Part shown: positions 1 through 8,467 of the stretch, piece by piece | Numbering within the stretch: the stretch's first letter is position 1 | Layout: each line of letters starts with the position of its first letter | NCBI RefSeq assembly: GCF_016110345.1 | Contig: NZ_AP019011.1 | Span: 310,001-374,000 of the forward strand | Source of the DNA: Fluviibacter phosphoraccumulans | GTDB lineage: Bacteria > Pseudomonadota > Gammaproteobacteria > Burkholderiales > Rhodocyclaceae | Direction of reading: 5' to 3' | DNA length: 64,000 bases | The notes under the pieces: model-generated | What the model saw: only the letters and a program-made list of their open reading frames with translations | Told to the model about the DNA's origin: nothing | Databases searched by the model: none | Program-made: the position numbers and the translations under genes

Positions 1-417
1 GAACCTGTCGTAGCACCCGTCACAACTCAAATTTCAGCGGATCAGTGGCCCCAGTGGGTGGATCGTCTTGGGCTGAAAGGCATGGCACGAGAACTCGCGC
101 AACACAGTGCCTTTGTCTCGTTGGATGATGGGCTAGTTACACTGAATTTGCCGGCGACACACCGTCAGTTATTGATGCCTGCCTCTGAGCAGCGCCTCGT
201 GCAGGCACTTTCCGAAGTGATGGGTGCGCCTATTCGTGTGCGTATTGATGTCGTTGAACAGGTGGGTGTAACGGCGGCTGTATTGAAAAAGGAAGCTGCT
301 GTAGAACGGCAGAATAATGCAGTGGCTGCGATTGAAAGTGATCCGATCGTGCAGGAACTGATTGATGTTTTTGATGCGAAGTTAATTGACGGCTCAATTC
401 GCCCTGTGGCGAAATAA
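1..417 (+). CDS. dnaX: DNA polymerase III subunit gamma/tau, C-terminal part
   Basis: Partial gene: the reading frame is open from base 1 and ends at TAA 415-417, so only the last 138 residues are visible. This is the tau-specific end that contacts the polymerase alpha subunit and DnaB in other bacteria; the ATPase domain is outside the window. The segment resembles the DnaX C-terminal domain (W..WV..LGLKGMARELAQHS, then a region like LTLNLPATHRQLL). The identification is supported by the neighbours, since dnaX-ybaB-recR is a widely conserved order. A GTG at 58 lies in frame but is internal, not a start. Gap to ybaB is 27 nt. Confidence 0.85.
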   Translation, partial: EPVVAPVTTQISADQWPQWVDRLGLKGMARELAQHSAFVSLDDGLVTLNLPATHRQLLMPASEQRLVQALSEVMGAPIRVRIDVVEQVGVTAAVLKKEAAVERQNNAVAAIESDPIVQELIDVFDAKLIDGSIRPVAK

Positions 418-444
418 GTAGTTTGTGAACCAAGGAGTTTGAAT

Positions 445-780
445 ATGCGTGGAATGGGTGGCGTGGCTGGTCTGGGTGGTTTGATGAAACAGGCGCAGCA
501 AATGCAGGAACGAATGAAGAAGGCACAGGAAGAACTGGCCGATGTTGAGGTAGAGGGTCAGTCTGGCTCCGGCATCGTTAAAGTCACCATGACCTGTGCG
601 CACGTGGTTCGTCGTATCGCCATTGATCAGGCCGCCATGGATGACCGCGAGATGCTGGAAGACCTGGTTGCCGCCGCTGTTAATGATGCGGTTCGCCGTG
701 TCGAAGAAACCTCGCAAAGCAAGATGTCAGGCTTTACCTCGGGCCTGAACCTGCCGCCAGGCTTCAAACTGCCGTTCTGA
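445..780 (+). CDS. ybaB: YbaB/EbfC family nucleoid-associated protein
   Basis: Small DNA-binding protein of 111 residues, the usual size for the family, which binds DNA as a dimer and is usually encoded between dnaX and recR. The N-terminus is glycine/methionine rich (MRGMGGVAGLGGLMKQ), followed by an amphipathic helix (QAQQMQERMKKAQEELADVEV) and the conserved G-x-V-x-V-x-x-T core; the C-terminus ends GLNLPPGFKLPF as in other members. ATG 445 is preferred over the in-frame TTG at 439 because AAGGAG at 432-437 is spaced correctly for it. The gap to recR is only 3 nt, so the genes are probably cotranscribed. Confidence 0.93.
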   Translation: MRGMGGVAGLGGLMKQAQQMQERMKKAQEELADVEVEGQSGSGIVKVTMTCAHVVRRIAIDQAAMDDREMLEDLVAAAVNDAVRRVEETSQSKMSGFTSGLNLPPGFKLPF

Positions 781-783
781 CGC

Positions 784-1380
784 GTGTCGGCTACCCTAGA
801 AAGCCTGATTGAAGCCCTGCGTTGTTTGCCGGGTGTCGGCCCGAAATCGGCACAGCGCATGGCGTATCACCTGTTGCAACATGACCGGGCAGGTGCGGCA
901 CGGCTTGGTTTTGCCCTGGATTCGGCGATTAGTCGCATCCAGCACTGTGAGCGCTGTAATACCTACACGGAAACGCCGATATGTGAGCGTTGCCAGTCCG
1001 ATCGGCGCGATAGTTCCGTTTTATGTGTCGTAGAATCGCCCGTTGACCTTAATATGGTCGAACAGACCCAGGCCTTTAATGGCCTCTATTTTGTGTTGAT
1101 GGGGCGGATCTCCCCGTTGGATGGGCTAGGACCTAGAAATCTGCGCTTAGACCAATTGGTGGCCAGAGCCAGCGATGGCATCGTTAAAGAAGTAATTCTT
1201 GCAACTAATTTCACCAACGAAGGCGAGGCAACCGCCCACTTTGTTTGTGAGCTGCTAAAGCGCCAGGGGCTTAAGGTTAGCCGGATTGCCCGGGGTGTTC
1301 CGGTCGGTGGAGAACTCGAATTTGTAGACAGTGGGACACTCGCTCAGGCATTAAGAGAACGCCGACGGCTAGAATCCTGA
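784..1380 (+). CDS. recR: Recombination mediator RecR
   Basis: RecR acts with RecF and RecO to load RecA on gapped DNA. Length (198 residues) is typical. Visible features in order: a helix-hairpin-helix (LPGVGPKSAQR, residues 15-25), a zinc-binding set C55, C58, C67, C70 (CERC...CERC), and a Toprim domain beginning around VLCVVESPVDL and containing the G-x-L-S-P-x-D-G-L-like segment (GRISPLDGLGP). The start is GTG 784, three bases after the ybaB stop. It ends a dnaX-ybaB-recR unit; a TATAAT sequence shortly after the stop suggests transcription restarts for petABC. Confidence 0.95.
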   Translation: MSATLESLIEALRCLPGVGPKSAQRMAYHLLQHDRAGAARLGFALDSAISRIQHCERCNTYTETPICERCQSDRRDSSVLCVVESPVDLNMVEQTQAFNGLYFVLMGRISPLDGLGPRNLRLDQLVARASDGIVKEVILATNFTNEGEATAHFVCELLKRQGLKVSRIARGVPVGGELEFVDSGTLAQALRERRRLES

Positions 1381-1392
1381 ATTTTCTTTGCG

Positions 1393-1398
1393 TATAAT
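1393..1398 (+). promoter_or_regulatory. Candidate -10 box for petABC
   Basis: A perfect TATAAT lies 42 nt before the petA start, in the gap after recR. No good -35 hexamer is found 16-18 nt upstream (the bases there read like TAGAAT), so the assignment rests on the -10 box and position only. Confidence 0.4.
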
Positions 1399-1439
1399 CA
1401 TGAAATTAATTGAAGCCTGAACATTCTGGGGACCCGTCC

Positions 1440-2033
1440 ATGAGCAATGAGCAGAAAATAGATCCCAGCCGTCGTCGGTTACTTGTAACCACCGCGGCAA
1501 TTGGGGGCGTAGGAGCGGTTGCCGCTCTGGTACCGTTTGTGAGCAGCATGCTGCCGTCTGCCCGTGCCCGTGCGGCCGGCGCGCCGGTCGAAGCTGACAT
1601 CAGCAAGCTCGAACCCGGTCAAATGATGGTTGTGGAATGGCGCGGCAAGCCCGTGTGGATTCTGAACCGCACCCCGGAAATGCTGGGCACGCTGCCAAAG
1701 CTGAACGACGCTGTGGCCGACCCGAACTCTGAAAAAGATCAGCAGCCCGCCTATTGCAAGAACGAACATCGTTCAATCAAGGACAATATCTGGGTTGCTA
1801 TTGGTATTTGTACCCACTTGGGTTGCTCCCCATCCTCGAAGTTTGCCGAAGGCGCTTCGCAGGGGATGCCAGGTGATTGGCTCGGCGGCTTCCTGTGCCC
1901 GTGCCACGGTTCAACCTTTGATCTGGCTGGCCGCGTCTTTAAGGACAAGCCCGCCCCGACTAACCTCGAGATCCCGCCGCACGCCTACCTGAGCGATACA
2001 CGCTTGGTTATTGGCGAAAGCAAAGGAGCCTGA
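1440..2033 (+). CDS. petA: Ubiquinol-cytochrome c reductase, Rieske iron-sulfur subunit
   Basis: Rieske 2Fe-2S subunit of the bc1 complex; it passes electrons from ubiquinol to cytochrome c1 at the periplasmic face. The 197-residue product has a twin-arginine-like N-terminus (PSRRRLLVTTAA, residues 9-20) that also forms the membrane anchor, and both cluster-binding boxes: CTHLGC (C124, H126, C129) and CPCHG (C153, C155, H156). ATG 1440 was chosen because it places the Arg motif near the N-terminus; an in-frame TTG at 1410 has no support. petB follows after 2 nt. Confidence 0.96.
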   Translation: MSNEQKIDPSRRRLLVTTAAIGGVGAVAALVPFVSSMLPSARARAAGAPVEADISKLEPGQMMVVEWRGKPVWILNRTPEMLGTLPKLNDAVADPNSEKDQQPAYCKNEHRSIKDNIWVAIGICTHLGCSPSSKFAEGASQGMPGDWLGGFLCPCHGSTFDLAGRVFKDKPAPTNLEIPPHAYLSDTRLVIGESKGA

Positions 2034-2035
2034 CG

Positions 2036-3337
2036 ATGGCCAGCAATAAGCATTACGACAAGTACAAGTCCAACGGCAGTGTGGGCGGTAATGTCCTTGA
2101 GTGGATTGATGCACGTTTTCCACTGACCTCGACGATTAAGGGTCACCTGACCGACTACTACGCACCAAAGAATTTCAACTTCTGGTATTTCTTTGGTTCG
2201 CTGGCGTTGCTGGTGCTGGTGCTACAGATCGTCACCGGTATTTTCCTGGTCATGAATTACAAACCGGATGCCAACCTGAACGAAAGCGGTATTCCAATCG
2301 CCTTCGCCAGTGTGGAATACATCATGCGTGATGTCACAGGCGGCTGGCTGATTCGCTACCTGCACTCGACGGGTGCCTCGGCGTTTTTCGTGGTGGTTTA
2401 TCTGCACATGTTCCGTGGCCTGCTCTATGGTTCGTACCGTCAGCCGCGTGAGTTGCTGTGGGTATTCGGCACGCTTATCTTCCTGTGCTTGATGGCCGAA
2501 GCTTTCATGGGTTACCTGCTGCCTTGGGGTCAGATGTCGTTCTGGGGTGCCCAGGTCATCATCAACTTGTTCGGTGCGATCCCGGTGATCGGTCCGGATC
2601 TGTCTACGCTGATTCGCGGCGACTTCGTGGTGGGTGATGCAACGCTGAACCGCTTCTTCTCGCTGCACGTGATTGCCGTACCGCTGATTCTGATCGGCTT
2701 GGTGGCTGCGCACCTGGTGGCGCTGCACGAAGTTGGTTCGAATAACCCGGATGGTATCGAGATCAAGGCAAACCTGGACGAAAACGGCAATCCACGTGAT
2801 GGCATTCCGTTCCACCCGTACTACACCGTTAAGGATATCGTCGGTGTGGTCGTCTTCCTGTTCGTGTTCTCGATCGTGGTCTTCTTTGCCCCTGAGGGTG
2901 GCGGCTACTTCCTGGAATACAACAACTTCTATCAGGCGGACCCGCTGAAGACGCCATCGCATATTGCGCCGGTTTGGTACTTCACACCGTTCTACTCGGT
3001 GCTCCGTGCCATCGTCTGGCCGATCCTTGGTATCGATGCCAAGTTCTGGGGTGTGGTCGGCATGGGTGCTTCGGTCGTGATTATCGCCTTCCTGCCTTGG
3101 CTGGATCGTAGCCCGGTGAAGTCGATCCGCTATCGTGGTCCGATCTTCAAAGCCGCGCTGACGATCTTTGTGATTGCATTCTTCATCCTCGGCTACCTCG
3201 GCACGCAACCGCCGTCTTACTGGGGCGAGAAAATTTCGCAAGTCTGCAGCCTGATTTACTTTGGCTTCTTCCTGCTGATGCCGTGGTATTCGAAGATCGA
3301 TAAGTACACCATTCCGCCTGAGCGCGTGACGGGTTAA
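2036..3337 (+). CDS. petB: Ubiquinol-cytochrome c reductase, cytochrome b
   Basis: Membrane core of the bc1 complex, carrying hemes bL and bH and the two quinone sites. The 433-residue length fits the full eight-helix form. Visible signatures: heme-ligand helices with HSTGASAFFVVVYLHMFRG and LHVIAVPLILIGLVAAH, the glycine-rich segment GYLLPWGQMSFWGA, and the Q-site PEWY equivalent written here as PVWYF near residue 316. The N-terminus is cytoplasmic and hydrophilic. Lies between petA and petC in the standard order, 14 nt ahead of petC. Confidence 0.97.
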   Translation: MASNKHYDKYKSNGSVGGNVLEWIDARFPLTSTIKGHLTDYYAPKNFNFWYFFGSLALLVLVLQIVTGIFLVMNYKPDANLNESGIPIAFASVEYIMRDVTGGWLIRYLHSTGASAFFVVVYLHMFRGLLYGSYRQPRELLWVFGTLIFLCLMAEAFMGYLLPWGQMSFWGAQVIINLFGAIPVIGPDLSTLIRGDFVVGDATLNRFFSLHVIAVPLILIGLVAAHLVALHEVGSNNPDGIEIKANLDENGNPRDGIPFHPYYTVKDIVGVVVFLFVFSIVVFFAPEGGGYFLEYNNFYQADPLKTPSHIAPVWYFTPFYSVLRAIVWPILGIDAKFWGVVGMGASVVIIAFLPWLDRSPVKSIRYRGPIFKAALTIFVIAFFILGYLGTQPPSYWGEKISQVCSLIYFGFFLLMPWYSKIDKYTIPPERVTG

Positions 3338-3351
3338 CAGGGTAGAAGATC

Positions 3352-4092
3352 ATGAAAATGAAATCATTCTTTGCAGCACTACTCATGGTTCCAGCCCTGG
3401 CCTTCGCCAGTGGAGACGCGATTCATCTGGACAAAGCGCCTAATGTACAAGGCGATAATGCAGCACTGCAAAACGGTGCCCGCCTTTTCGTCAACTACTG
3501 TCAGAGCTGTCACGGTGCTTCGTTCATCCGTTACGAAAAGCTGATGGAGTTAGGCCTGTCCGAGCAACAGATCAAGGACAACCTGATGTTCACGGGCGAA
3601 AAGATCGGTGACACGATGAAGATCGCCATGCGTCCTGACGAAGCCAAGAAATGGTTCGGCGCGACACCGCCGGACCTGACGCTGATTGCCCGTGCCCGCG
3701 CTTCGGGTGATGGCAGTGGTGCCGATTGGCTCTACACCTATCTGCGTAGCTTCTACAAAGACGATGCCCGTCCTACCGGTTGGAATAACGTTGCATTCCC
3801 TAATGTCGGCATGCCAAACGTGTTGTGGCAACTACAGGGTGTCCAGGTACTGGAAACCGTTAAGGCAGAGAACGGCACGGAGCAGCATAAGCTGGTGCTG
3901 GCTGAGCCGGGTCAACTGACCCCAGAACAGTTCGATAAGCAAGTGGCTGATCTGGTTGGTTTTATGGTCTGGATGGGGGAACCCGGTGCATCCAACCGTA
4001 GAGCAATCGGCGTAGGCGTTCTGATCTTCCTGGCAGTGCTCTTTGTGTCAGCCTACGCGCTGAAAAAGAACTACTGGAAAGACATTCACTAA
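3352..4092 (+). CDS. petC: Ubiquinol-cytochrome c reductase, cytochrome c1
   Basis: Periplasmic c-type cytochrome of the bc1 complex, 246 residues. A Sec signal peptide (MKMKSFFAALLMVPALAFAS) precedes the heme site CQSCH (C50, C53, H54); a methionine-containing MRPDEAKKWFG region probably provides the distal heme ligand. A C-terminal membrane helix (VGVLIFLAVLFVSAYAL) followed by KKNYWKDIH anchors it. Last gene of the pet unit; a strong terminator follows within 35 nt. Confidence 0.96.
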   Translation: MKMKSFFAALLMVPALAFASGDAIHLDKAPNVQGDNAALQNGARLFVNYCQSCHGASFIRYEKLMELGLSEQQIKDNLMFTGEKIGDTMKIAMRPDEAKKWFGATPPDLTLIARARASGDGSGADWLYTYLRSFYKDDARPTGWNNVAFPNVGMPNVLWQLQGVQVLETVKAENGTEQHKLVLAEPGQLTPEQFDKQVADLVGFMVWMGEPGASNRRAIGVGVLIFLAVLFVSAYALKKNYWKDIH

Positions 4093-4123
4093 GCAATAAT
4101 GACTGGCGCCTTTGGGCGTCGGC

Positions 4124-4158
4124 AAGATCGGGGTCGATTTTCGATCCCGATCTTTTTT
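4124..4158 (+). terminator. Rho-independent terminator after petC
   Basis: A 14-bp stem (AAGATCGGGGTCGA with TCGATCCCGATCTT, one G-T wobble) with a 2-3 nt loop, ending in six T residues, immediately downstream of petC and just before sspA. Ends the petABC transcript, although some read-through into sspA is possible because no clear sspA promoter is seen. Confidence 0.85.
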
Positions 4159-4172
4159 AGAGGGCCTTGATC

Positions 4173-4769
4173 ATGATGCATTTGTACTCGGGAACCATAT
4201 GTCCCTTCAGCCACCGTTGCCGGATTGTGCTGTTTGAAAAGGGCATGGACTTTGAAGTTCACGACATCGATCTGATGAACAAGCCGGAAGATCTGGCTGT
4301 GATGAATCCGCACAATCGTGTGCCGGTTCTGGTTGAACGCGATCTGATTCTGTACGAACCAAACATCATCAACGAATACATCGATGAACGCTTTCCGCAT
4401 CCGCAGCTGATGCCGCCAGATCCGGTGCAGCGTGCTCAAGCACGTCAATTGCTCAACGGTATGGAACGAGAAATTTTCTCGTTCATCGAACCGATTGAAC
4501 GCAACATGAAGACGGCAGATAAAGCGCGCAGCGAAATTCGCGACCGACTGATTGAAATTGCGCCGATCTTCAACAAACAGAAGCACTTGTTAGGTGACGA
4601 GTTCTCGATGCTGGATGTGGCAATTGCACCACTGCTCTGGCGTTTGGATCATTACGAAATCACCCTGCCGAAAACAGCGGCACCGCTGTTTAAGTACGCT
4701 GAACGCATTTTCAGCCGTCAGGGTTTCATCGATTCGATGACGCCGCAAGAAAAGATCATGCGCAAGTAA
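4173..4769 (+). CDS. sspA: Stringent starvation protein A (GST-like, RNA polymerase-associated)
   Basis: Protein of 198 residues with a thioredoxin-like GST N-terminal domain (MMHLYSGTICPFSHRCRIVL) and an all-helical C-terminal domain. SspA proteins bind RNA polymerase and act in stationary phase and acid tolerance; they lack glutathione transferase activity. The motif NPHNRVPVLVERDLILYE matches the cis-Pro loop of the fold. ATG 4173 fits the usual start MM(V/H)LYSG; GAGGG lies 9 nt upstream. petABC-sspA-sspB is a common betaproteobacterial order. Confidence 0.93.
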   Translation: MMHLYSGTICPFSHRCRIVLFEKGMDFEVHDIDLMNKPEDLAVMNPHNRVPVLVERDLILYEPNIINEYIDERFPHPQLMPPDPVQRAQARQLLNGMEREIFSFIEPIERNMKTADKARSEIRDRLIEIAPIFNKQKHLLGDEFSMLDVAIAPLLWRLDHYEITLPKTAAPLFKYAERIFSRQGFIDSMTPQEKIMRK

Positions 4770-4779
4770 GCTGCAGACT

Positions 4780-5226
4780 GTGCTCTCGACTAAGCCTTAC
4801 CTGATACGTGCTTTGTGGACCTGGTGCTGTGATGCCGGGTTCACGCCGTACATGACCGTGTTTGTCGACGAGCATTGTCAGATCCCGCTGGACTACGTCC
4901 AGGACGGGACTGTTACGTTGAATCTGAGCCCGGCAGCAACCGGCCAGCTGGATTTGGGTAACGAGTGGATTACATTAAACGCACGTTTTGGCGGTGTGCC
5001 GCGCGAGTTGATGTTTCCGGTGGGAGCAGTGATCGGAATCTTTGCCCGTGAGAATGGTGCCGGTATGGAGTTCGCTTATGAACCGACTGCGACACCGGAA
5101 CCGGGTGAAGCAGCTGCTGCGCCGACCTTGACAGCCGTTGACCAGCAGCGTGATGCTGGCACAGCCAGTGCAGAAAAGGCGGCGACCAAATCGGGCCGCC
5201 CCCCGCATTTGCAACGCATTAAATAG
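4780..5226 (+). CDS. sspB: ClpXP protease specificity-enhancing factor
   Basis: Adaptor that brings ssrA-tagged proteins to ClpXP. The 148 residues show the SspB fold region (KPYLIRALWTWCCDAGFTPY, VTLNLSPAA, ITLNARFGGVPRELMFPVGA), then a flexible Ala/Glu/Pro-rich linker and a conserved C-terminal ClpX-binding tail (GRPPHLQRIK). Start is GTG 4780, 10 nt after sspA. The pairing with sspA is nearly universal in this class. Confidence 0.94.
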   Translation: MLSTKPYLIRALWTWCCDAGFTPYMTVFVDEHCQIPLDYVQDGTVTLNLSPAATGQLDLGNEWITLNARFGGVPRELMFPVGAVIGIFARENGAGMEFAYEPTATPEPGEAAAAPTLTAVDQQRDAGTASAEKAATKSGRPPHLQRIK

Positions 5227-5242
5227 ATAGAGGTGCCGTGTC

Positions 5243-5614
5243 ATGGCTTCAGATGCAATTATCCTGTTTGCCCACGGCGCTCGTGATCCTGCCTGGGCTA
5301 AACCCGTCACCGCTGTCGCTGAATGCTTGCGCAGTCGCTTTCCAGATCGTCAGATTAAAGTGGCTTTTCTGGAGTTTATGAGCCCGACTTTGGCCGAAGC
5401 GGTTGTGCAATTGCGGGCCAGCTCAACCACATCGATCGATATCTTGCCGTTTTTTATTGCGCAGGGTGGGCATTTGCGTAAAGAGCTTCCGGAAATGCTT
5501 GAAGCCCTCCGCGCCAGCTATCCAGAGACGCAATTGCATTTGCTGCCACCGCTCGGTGAGCTGCCAGAAGTACAAGCGGCTATGGCTAACGCGATAGCCG
5601 CTCTGGTTGCCTAA
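5243..5614 (+). CDS. CbiX/SirB-type sirohydrochlorin chelatase-like protein
   Basis: Single-domain 123-residue protein of the CbiX family, which inserts cobalt or ferrous iron into sirohydrochlorin. The N-terminal metal-site motif is clear (ILFAHGARDPAW, His near residue 11), followed by FLEFMSPTLAEAV and the second-half signature ILPFFIAQGGHLRKELP, where the second metal-binding His is expected. Short CbiX forms act as homodimers. A role in siroheme supply for the CysI sulfite reductase encoded at about 41 kb is inference; cobalt chelation is equally possible. Starts 16 nt after sspB, same strand. Confidence 0.8.
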   Translation: MASDAIILFAHGARDPAWAKPVTAVAECLRSRFPDRQIKVAFLEFMSPTLAEAVVQLRASSTTSIDILPFFIAQGGHLRKELPEMLEALRASYPETQLHLLPPLGELPEVQAAMANAIAALVA

Positions 5615-5646
5615 AGGCGTCTCAGGGGAGGTCTGTTCCCCTTGGT

Positions 5647-6621
5647 CTAGTGTTTGCCCGTATGCTTGGGCTTGACGTACAAACTGGCGACCATCGTTAC
5701 GGACAGAAACGCGAGCACAATGGTCAGCGAGGCGCCAACCGGAATGTGGTAAAAATCCATCATCAGCATTTTGGCGCCGATGAAGACCAAAATGGCGACC
5801 AAACCAAACTTAAGAAGGTGAAAGCGATCAGCCATACCCGCCAGCATGAAATACAGGGCGCGCAAGCCGAGCACCGCAAATATATTGGAGCTCATGACGA
5901 TGAACGGGTCGGTGGTGACCGCAAAGATCGCTGGTATCGAGTCAACCGCAAACATCACGTCGGTGATGCCAATCAAGGCAACGACCACAAATAACGGCGT
6001 AAAGACGCGCGCCCCTTCTTTTACCAGATAGAGTGCGCTGCCATGGTATTCATGCGTAATCGTGAGATGCTTCTGCATCCAGCGTATGAGCTTGTTGTTC
6101 TGTAAGTCCGGCTCTTCCTCTTCGGCAACCACCATTTTGACGCCGGTATACAGCAGGAAAACACCAAAGATATACATCACCCAGCTAAAACGACTGATCA
6201 GCCAGGCGCCGACCAGAATAAGCAGTATGCGCAGAATAATGGCAGCAATGATGCCGATCATCAGTGCTTTCTTTTGCTGGGGTAGCGGTACCTTAAAGGC
6301 GTTAAACAACATCAGGAAGACAAATAAATTGTCCACCGACAGTGATTTTTCAATGATGTAACCCGTCAGAAACTCGCCGGCTTTCACATCTGCGAGCGCC
6401 CGACCATCGCTTAAATCAAGTGTGAGCCATAAGCCGCCACAGAACACCATGGCCAGAGCGATCCAGATGACGGACCACCGAAGCGCATCTTTGAAACTGA
6501 TAACCCGGCTGCCTTGTTGGCGTAGCATCATAAAATCAGCCGCCAGAGCGGCGGCGACGAAAATGAATAAAGCGATCCAAGCAAAAGGCGAGTCGATGTT
6601 CGGAATAGAACTTAATGGCAT
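5647..6621 (-). CDS. TerC/Alx family integral membrane protein
   Basis: Membrane protein of 324 residues with about nine hydrophobic segments and the family's conserved acidic residues in helices (EKSLSVDNLFVFLMLF, DSIPAIFAVTTDPFIV). TerC/Alx/MeeY-type proteins are linked to manganese export, tellurite resistance and loading of secreted metalloproteins; the substrate cannot be told here. The ATG at 6621 was chosen over the GTG at 6666 because AGGA lies 7 nt ahead and the protein then starts MPLSSIPNIDS like family members. Upstream DNA was checked for a yybP-ykoY manganese riboswitch, which usually precedes alx; none was recognised. It is convergent with the CbiX-like gene and divergent from the MBL hydrolase gene. 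Confidence 0.85.
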   Translation of the reverse strand: MPLSSIPNIDSPFAWIALFIFVAAALAADFMMLRQQGSRVISFKDALRWSVIWIALAMVFCGGLWLTLDLSDGRALADVKAGEFLTGYIIEKSLSVDNLFVFLMLFNAFKVPLPQQKKALMIGIIAAIILRILLILVGAWLISRFSWVMYIFGVFLLYTGVKMVVAEEEEPDLQNNKLIRWMQKHLTITHEYHGSALYLVKEGARVFTPLFVVVALIGITDVMFAVDSIPAIFAVTTDPFIVMSSNIFAVLGLRALYFMLAGMADRFHLLKFGLVAILVFIGAKMLMMDFYHIPVGASLTIVLAFLSVTMVASLYVKPKHTGKH

Positions 6622-6724
6622 TGCAAATCCTAGGGGGGTATTCACGGTTTGCGCATGATTAGACACTGACCGTGGCAGAATTAAGGCTGTAAGTAGTCAT
6701 TTTGCCATGAACCCCGGATGAACG

Positions 6725-7378
6725 ATGATGTCTGCGCTTGAGTTTGCTATTCTGCCTGTTACCGCCTTTGCCCAGAACTGCACGTTAATCTGGTCACCGC
6801 TCAACAAAAGGGGCGCTATAGTCGATCCAGGTGGCGATTTAGAACGGATTGAGGCAGAAATTGATCGGCGAGGCATAATCCTTGAAAAAATTCTGATTAC
6901 CCATGGGCATATCGATCATGCCGGTGGTGCCGCTGCATTAGCACAACGGCGTGGCGTGCCGATTGAAGGGCCGCATGAAGAAGATCTGTTCTGGATTCAG
7001 GGAATGCCTCAGCAATCCAAACAATTCGGGTTTCCGCATGCCGAGGCCTTTGAGCCATCGCGCTGGTTGCACGACGGCGATACGGTCACCGTCGGTGGCG
7101 AGACCCTAGACGTCATCCATTGCCCGGGACATACGCCAGGGCACGTGTGTTTTTATCATGCGCCGTCACAGCTGGCGCTAGTTGGCGATGTGCTGTTTCA
7201 GCAGTCCATCGGTCGTACGGATTTCCCCAAGGGAAACCACCAGCAGTTAATTCATTCGATACGGGAGAAGTTGTTCCCATTGGGAGACGATGTGCGCTTT
7301 GTGCCGGGTCACGGACCGATGTCGACCTTTGGCGATGAGCGTATGGATAACCCCTTTGTGGCAGACGGCCAGCGTTAA
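6725..7378 (+). CDS. MBL-fold metallohydrolase (glyoxalase II-like, YcbL group)
   Basis: Cytoplasmic metallo-beta-lactamase-fold hydrolase, 217 residues. All metal-binding signatures are present: THGHIDHAGG (HxHxDH), HCPGHTPGH, VGDVLFQ with the bridging Asp, and FVPGHGP. The N-terminus (FAILPVTAFAQNCTLIW) is typical of the YcbL branch, which is shorter than true GloB because it lacks the C-terminal glutathione-binding helices. Substrate is unknown; thioester hydrolysis is likely. Two adjacent ATGs (6725 and 6728) could start translation. Confidence 0.88.
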   Translation: MMSALEFAILPVTAFAQNCTLIWSPLNKRGAIVDPGGDLERIEAEIDRRGIILEKILITHGHIDHAGGAAALAQRRGVPIEGPHEEDLFWIQGMPQQSKQFGFPHAEAFEPSRWLHDGDTVTVGGETLDVIHCPGHTPGHVCFYHAPSQLALVGDVLFQQSIGRTDFPKGNHQQLIHSIREKLFPLGDDVRFVPGHGPMSTFGDERMDNPFVADGQR

Positions 7379-7429
7379 AAGACGTATTTCGGGTCCTTTT
7401 ATGGCGACCAATAGGAATCACTCCCCCTC

Positions 7430-7438
7430 TGTTAGAAT
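7430..7438 (+). promoter_or_regulatory. Candidate extended -10 promoter for accA
   Basis: TGTTAGAAT (TG-n-TAGAAT) lies 35 nt before accA, flanked by a short inverted repeat CTCT/AGAG. The region 17 nt upstream is not a good -35 (AATAGG), consistent with an extended -10 type promoter. Confidence 0.35.
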
Positions 7439-7473
7439 AGAGGCCAACGTAAAGACTCCAGGAAATAGCGCCG

Positions 7474-8439
7474 ATGAAAACCACTTTTCTCGACTTTGAG
7501 CAGCCGATTGCCGAACTGGAAGGCAAGATCGAGGAACTTCGTGCCATGCAGGAAGAATCCGGCGTAGATATCTCGGAAGAAGTGGAGCGGTTGGCGGAAA
7601 AGAGCCGCACGTTATCGAACGATATTTATGCCAAGCTCACGCCGTGGCAAAGTGCTCAGGTTGCACGCCATCCGCAGCGCCCCTATACGTTTGACTATAT
7701 TCAGAATATTTTCACCGATTTCCATGAGTTGCATGGAGACCGGGCCTTTGCCGATGACACGGCTATTGTGGGTGGCATCGCCCGTCTGAACGGTGATCCT
7801 TGTGTTGTGATTGGCCATCAAAAAGGCCGCGACACCAAAGAAAAGATCTACCGTAATTTCGGCATGCCACGTCCGGAAGGTTATCGTAAGGCCTTACGCC
7901 TGATGAAGCTGGCCGAAAAGTTCGGTTTGCCAGTCTTTACCTTTGTCGACACGCCGGGTGCTTACCCGGGTATTGGTGCAGAGGAACGGGGTCAATCAGA
8001 GGCGATTGGCCGCAACCTGTTGGTCATGGCGGAGTTAAAGACACCGATTATCGTGACGGTCATCGGTGAGGGTGGTTCCGGCGGTGCCTTGGCGATTGCG
8101 GTTGGTGATGAAGTGCTGATGCTGCAACACTCCACCTATGCGGTGATCTCGCCAGAAGGTTGTGCCACGATTCTGTGGAAGAGTGCCGAAAAAGCCTCGG
8201 AAGCAGCAGAGATTATGGGTATCACGGCAGGGCGCCTTAAGTCGCTCGGTCTCATTGATCAGGTCGTCGAAGAAACGCCGGGCGGTGCGCATCGAGACGC
8301 CGTCGGTATGGCCAAGAATCTCAAGCAGGCGCTGGAAGGTGCATTGGCTCGTGTGGGCGGTTTGGATCACGATGCGTTGGTTCGCCGCCGCATCGATCGA
8401 CTCATGGCTTACGGTGCTTTTGATGAGGTGGCTGCCTGA
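7474..8439 (+). CDS. accA: Acetyl-CoA carboxylase carboxyltransferase subunit alpha
   Basis: Alpha subunit of the carboxyltransferase that makes malonyl-CoA for fatty acid synthesis, together with AccD (not in this window). The 321-residue length is standard. The N-terminal helix (FLDFEQPIAELEGKIEELR) is followed by the crotonase-like carboxyltransferase core with GHQKGRDTKEKIYRNFGMP, FVDTPGAYPGIGAEERGQ and the oxyanion-hole segment GEGGSGGALAIAVGD. tilS follows 28 nt downstream, a pair often seen together in beta- and gammaproteobacteria. Confidence 0.97.
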   Translation: MKTTFLDFEQPIAELEGKIEELRAMQEESGVDISEEVERLAEKSRTLSNDIYAKLTPWQSAQVARHPQRPYTFDYIQNIFTDFHELHGDRAFADDTAIVGGIARLNGDPCVVIGHQKGRDTKEKIYRNFGMPRPEGYRKALRLMKLAEKFGLPVFTFVDTPGAYPGIGAEERGQSEAIGRNLLVMAELKTPIIVTVIGEGGSGGALAIAVGDEVLMLQHSTYAVISPEGCATILWKSAEKASEAAEIMGITAGRLKSLGLIDQVVEETPGGAHRDAVGMAKNLKQALEGALARVGGLDHDALVRRRIDRLMAYGAFDEVAA

Positions 8440-8467
8440 ACGTTGGTTCAAAGCAGCCTGAGTCCGA

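Noticed and set aside
2222..3241. Open frame of 339 codons on the minus strand
   Set aside because: It is entirely antisense to petB, a strongly conserved gene; the translation is His/Arg/Gln-rich and without recognisable motifs, typical of a shadow frame.
6622..6724. Possible yybP-ykoY manganese riboswitch before the TerC/Alx gene
   Set aside because: The known conserved boxes of that riboswitch were looked for in the minus-strand leader and not found; the leader is also short.
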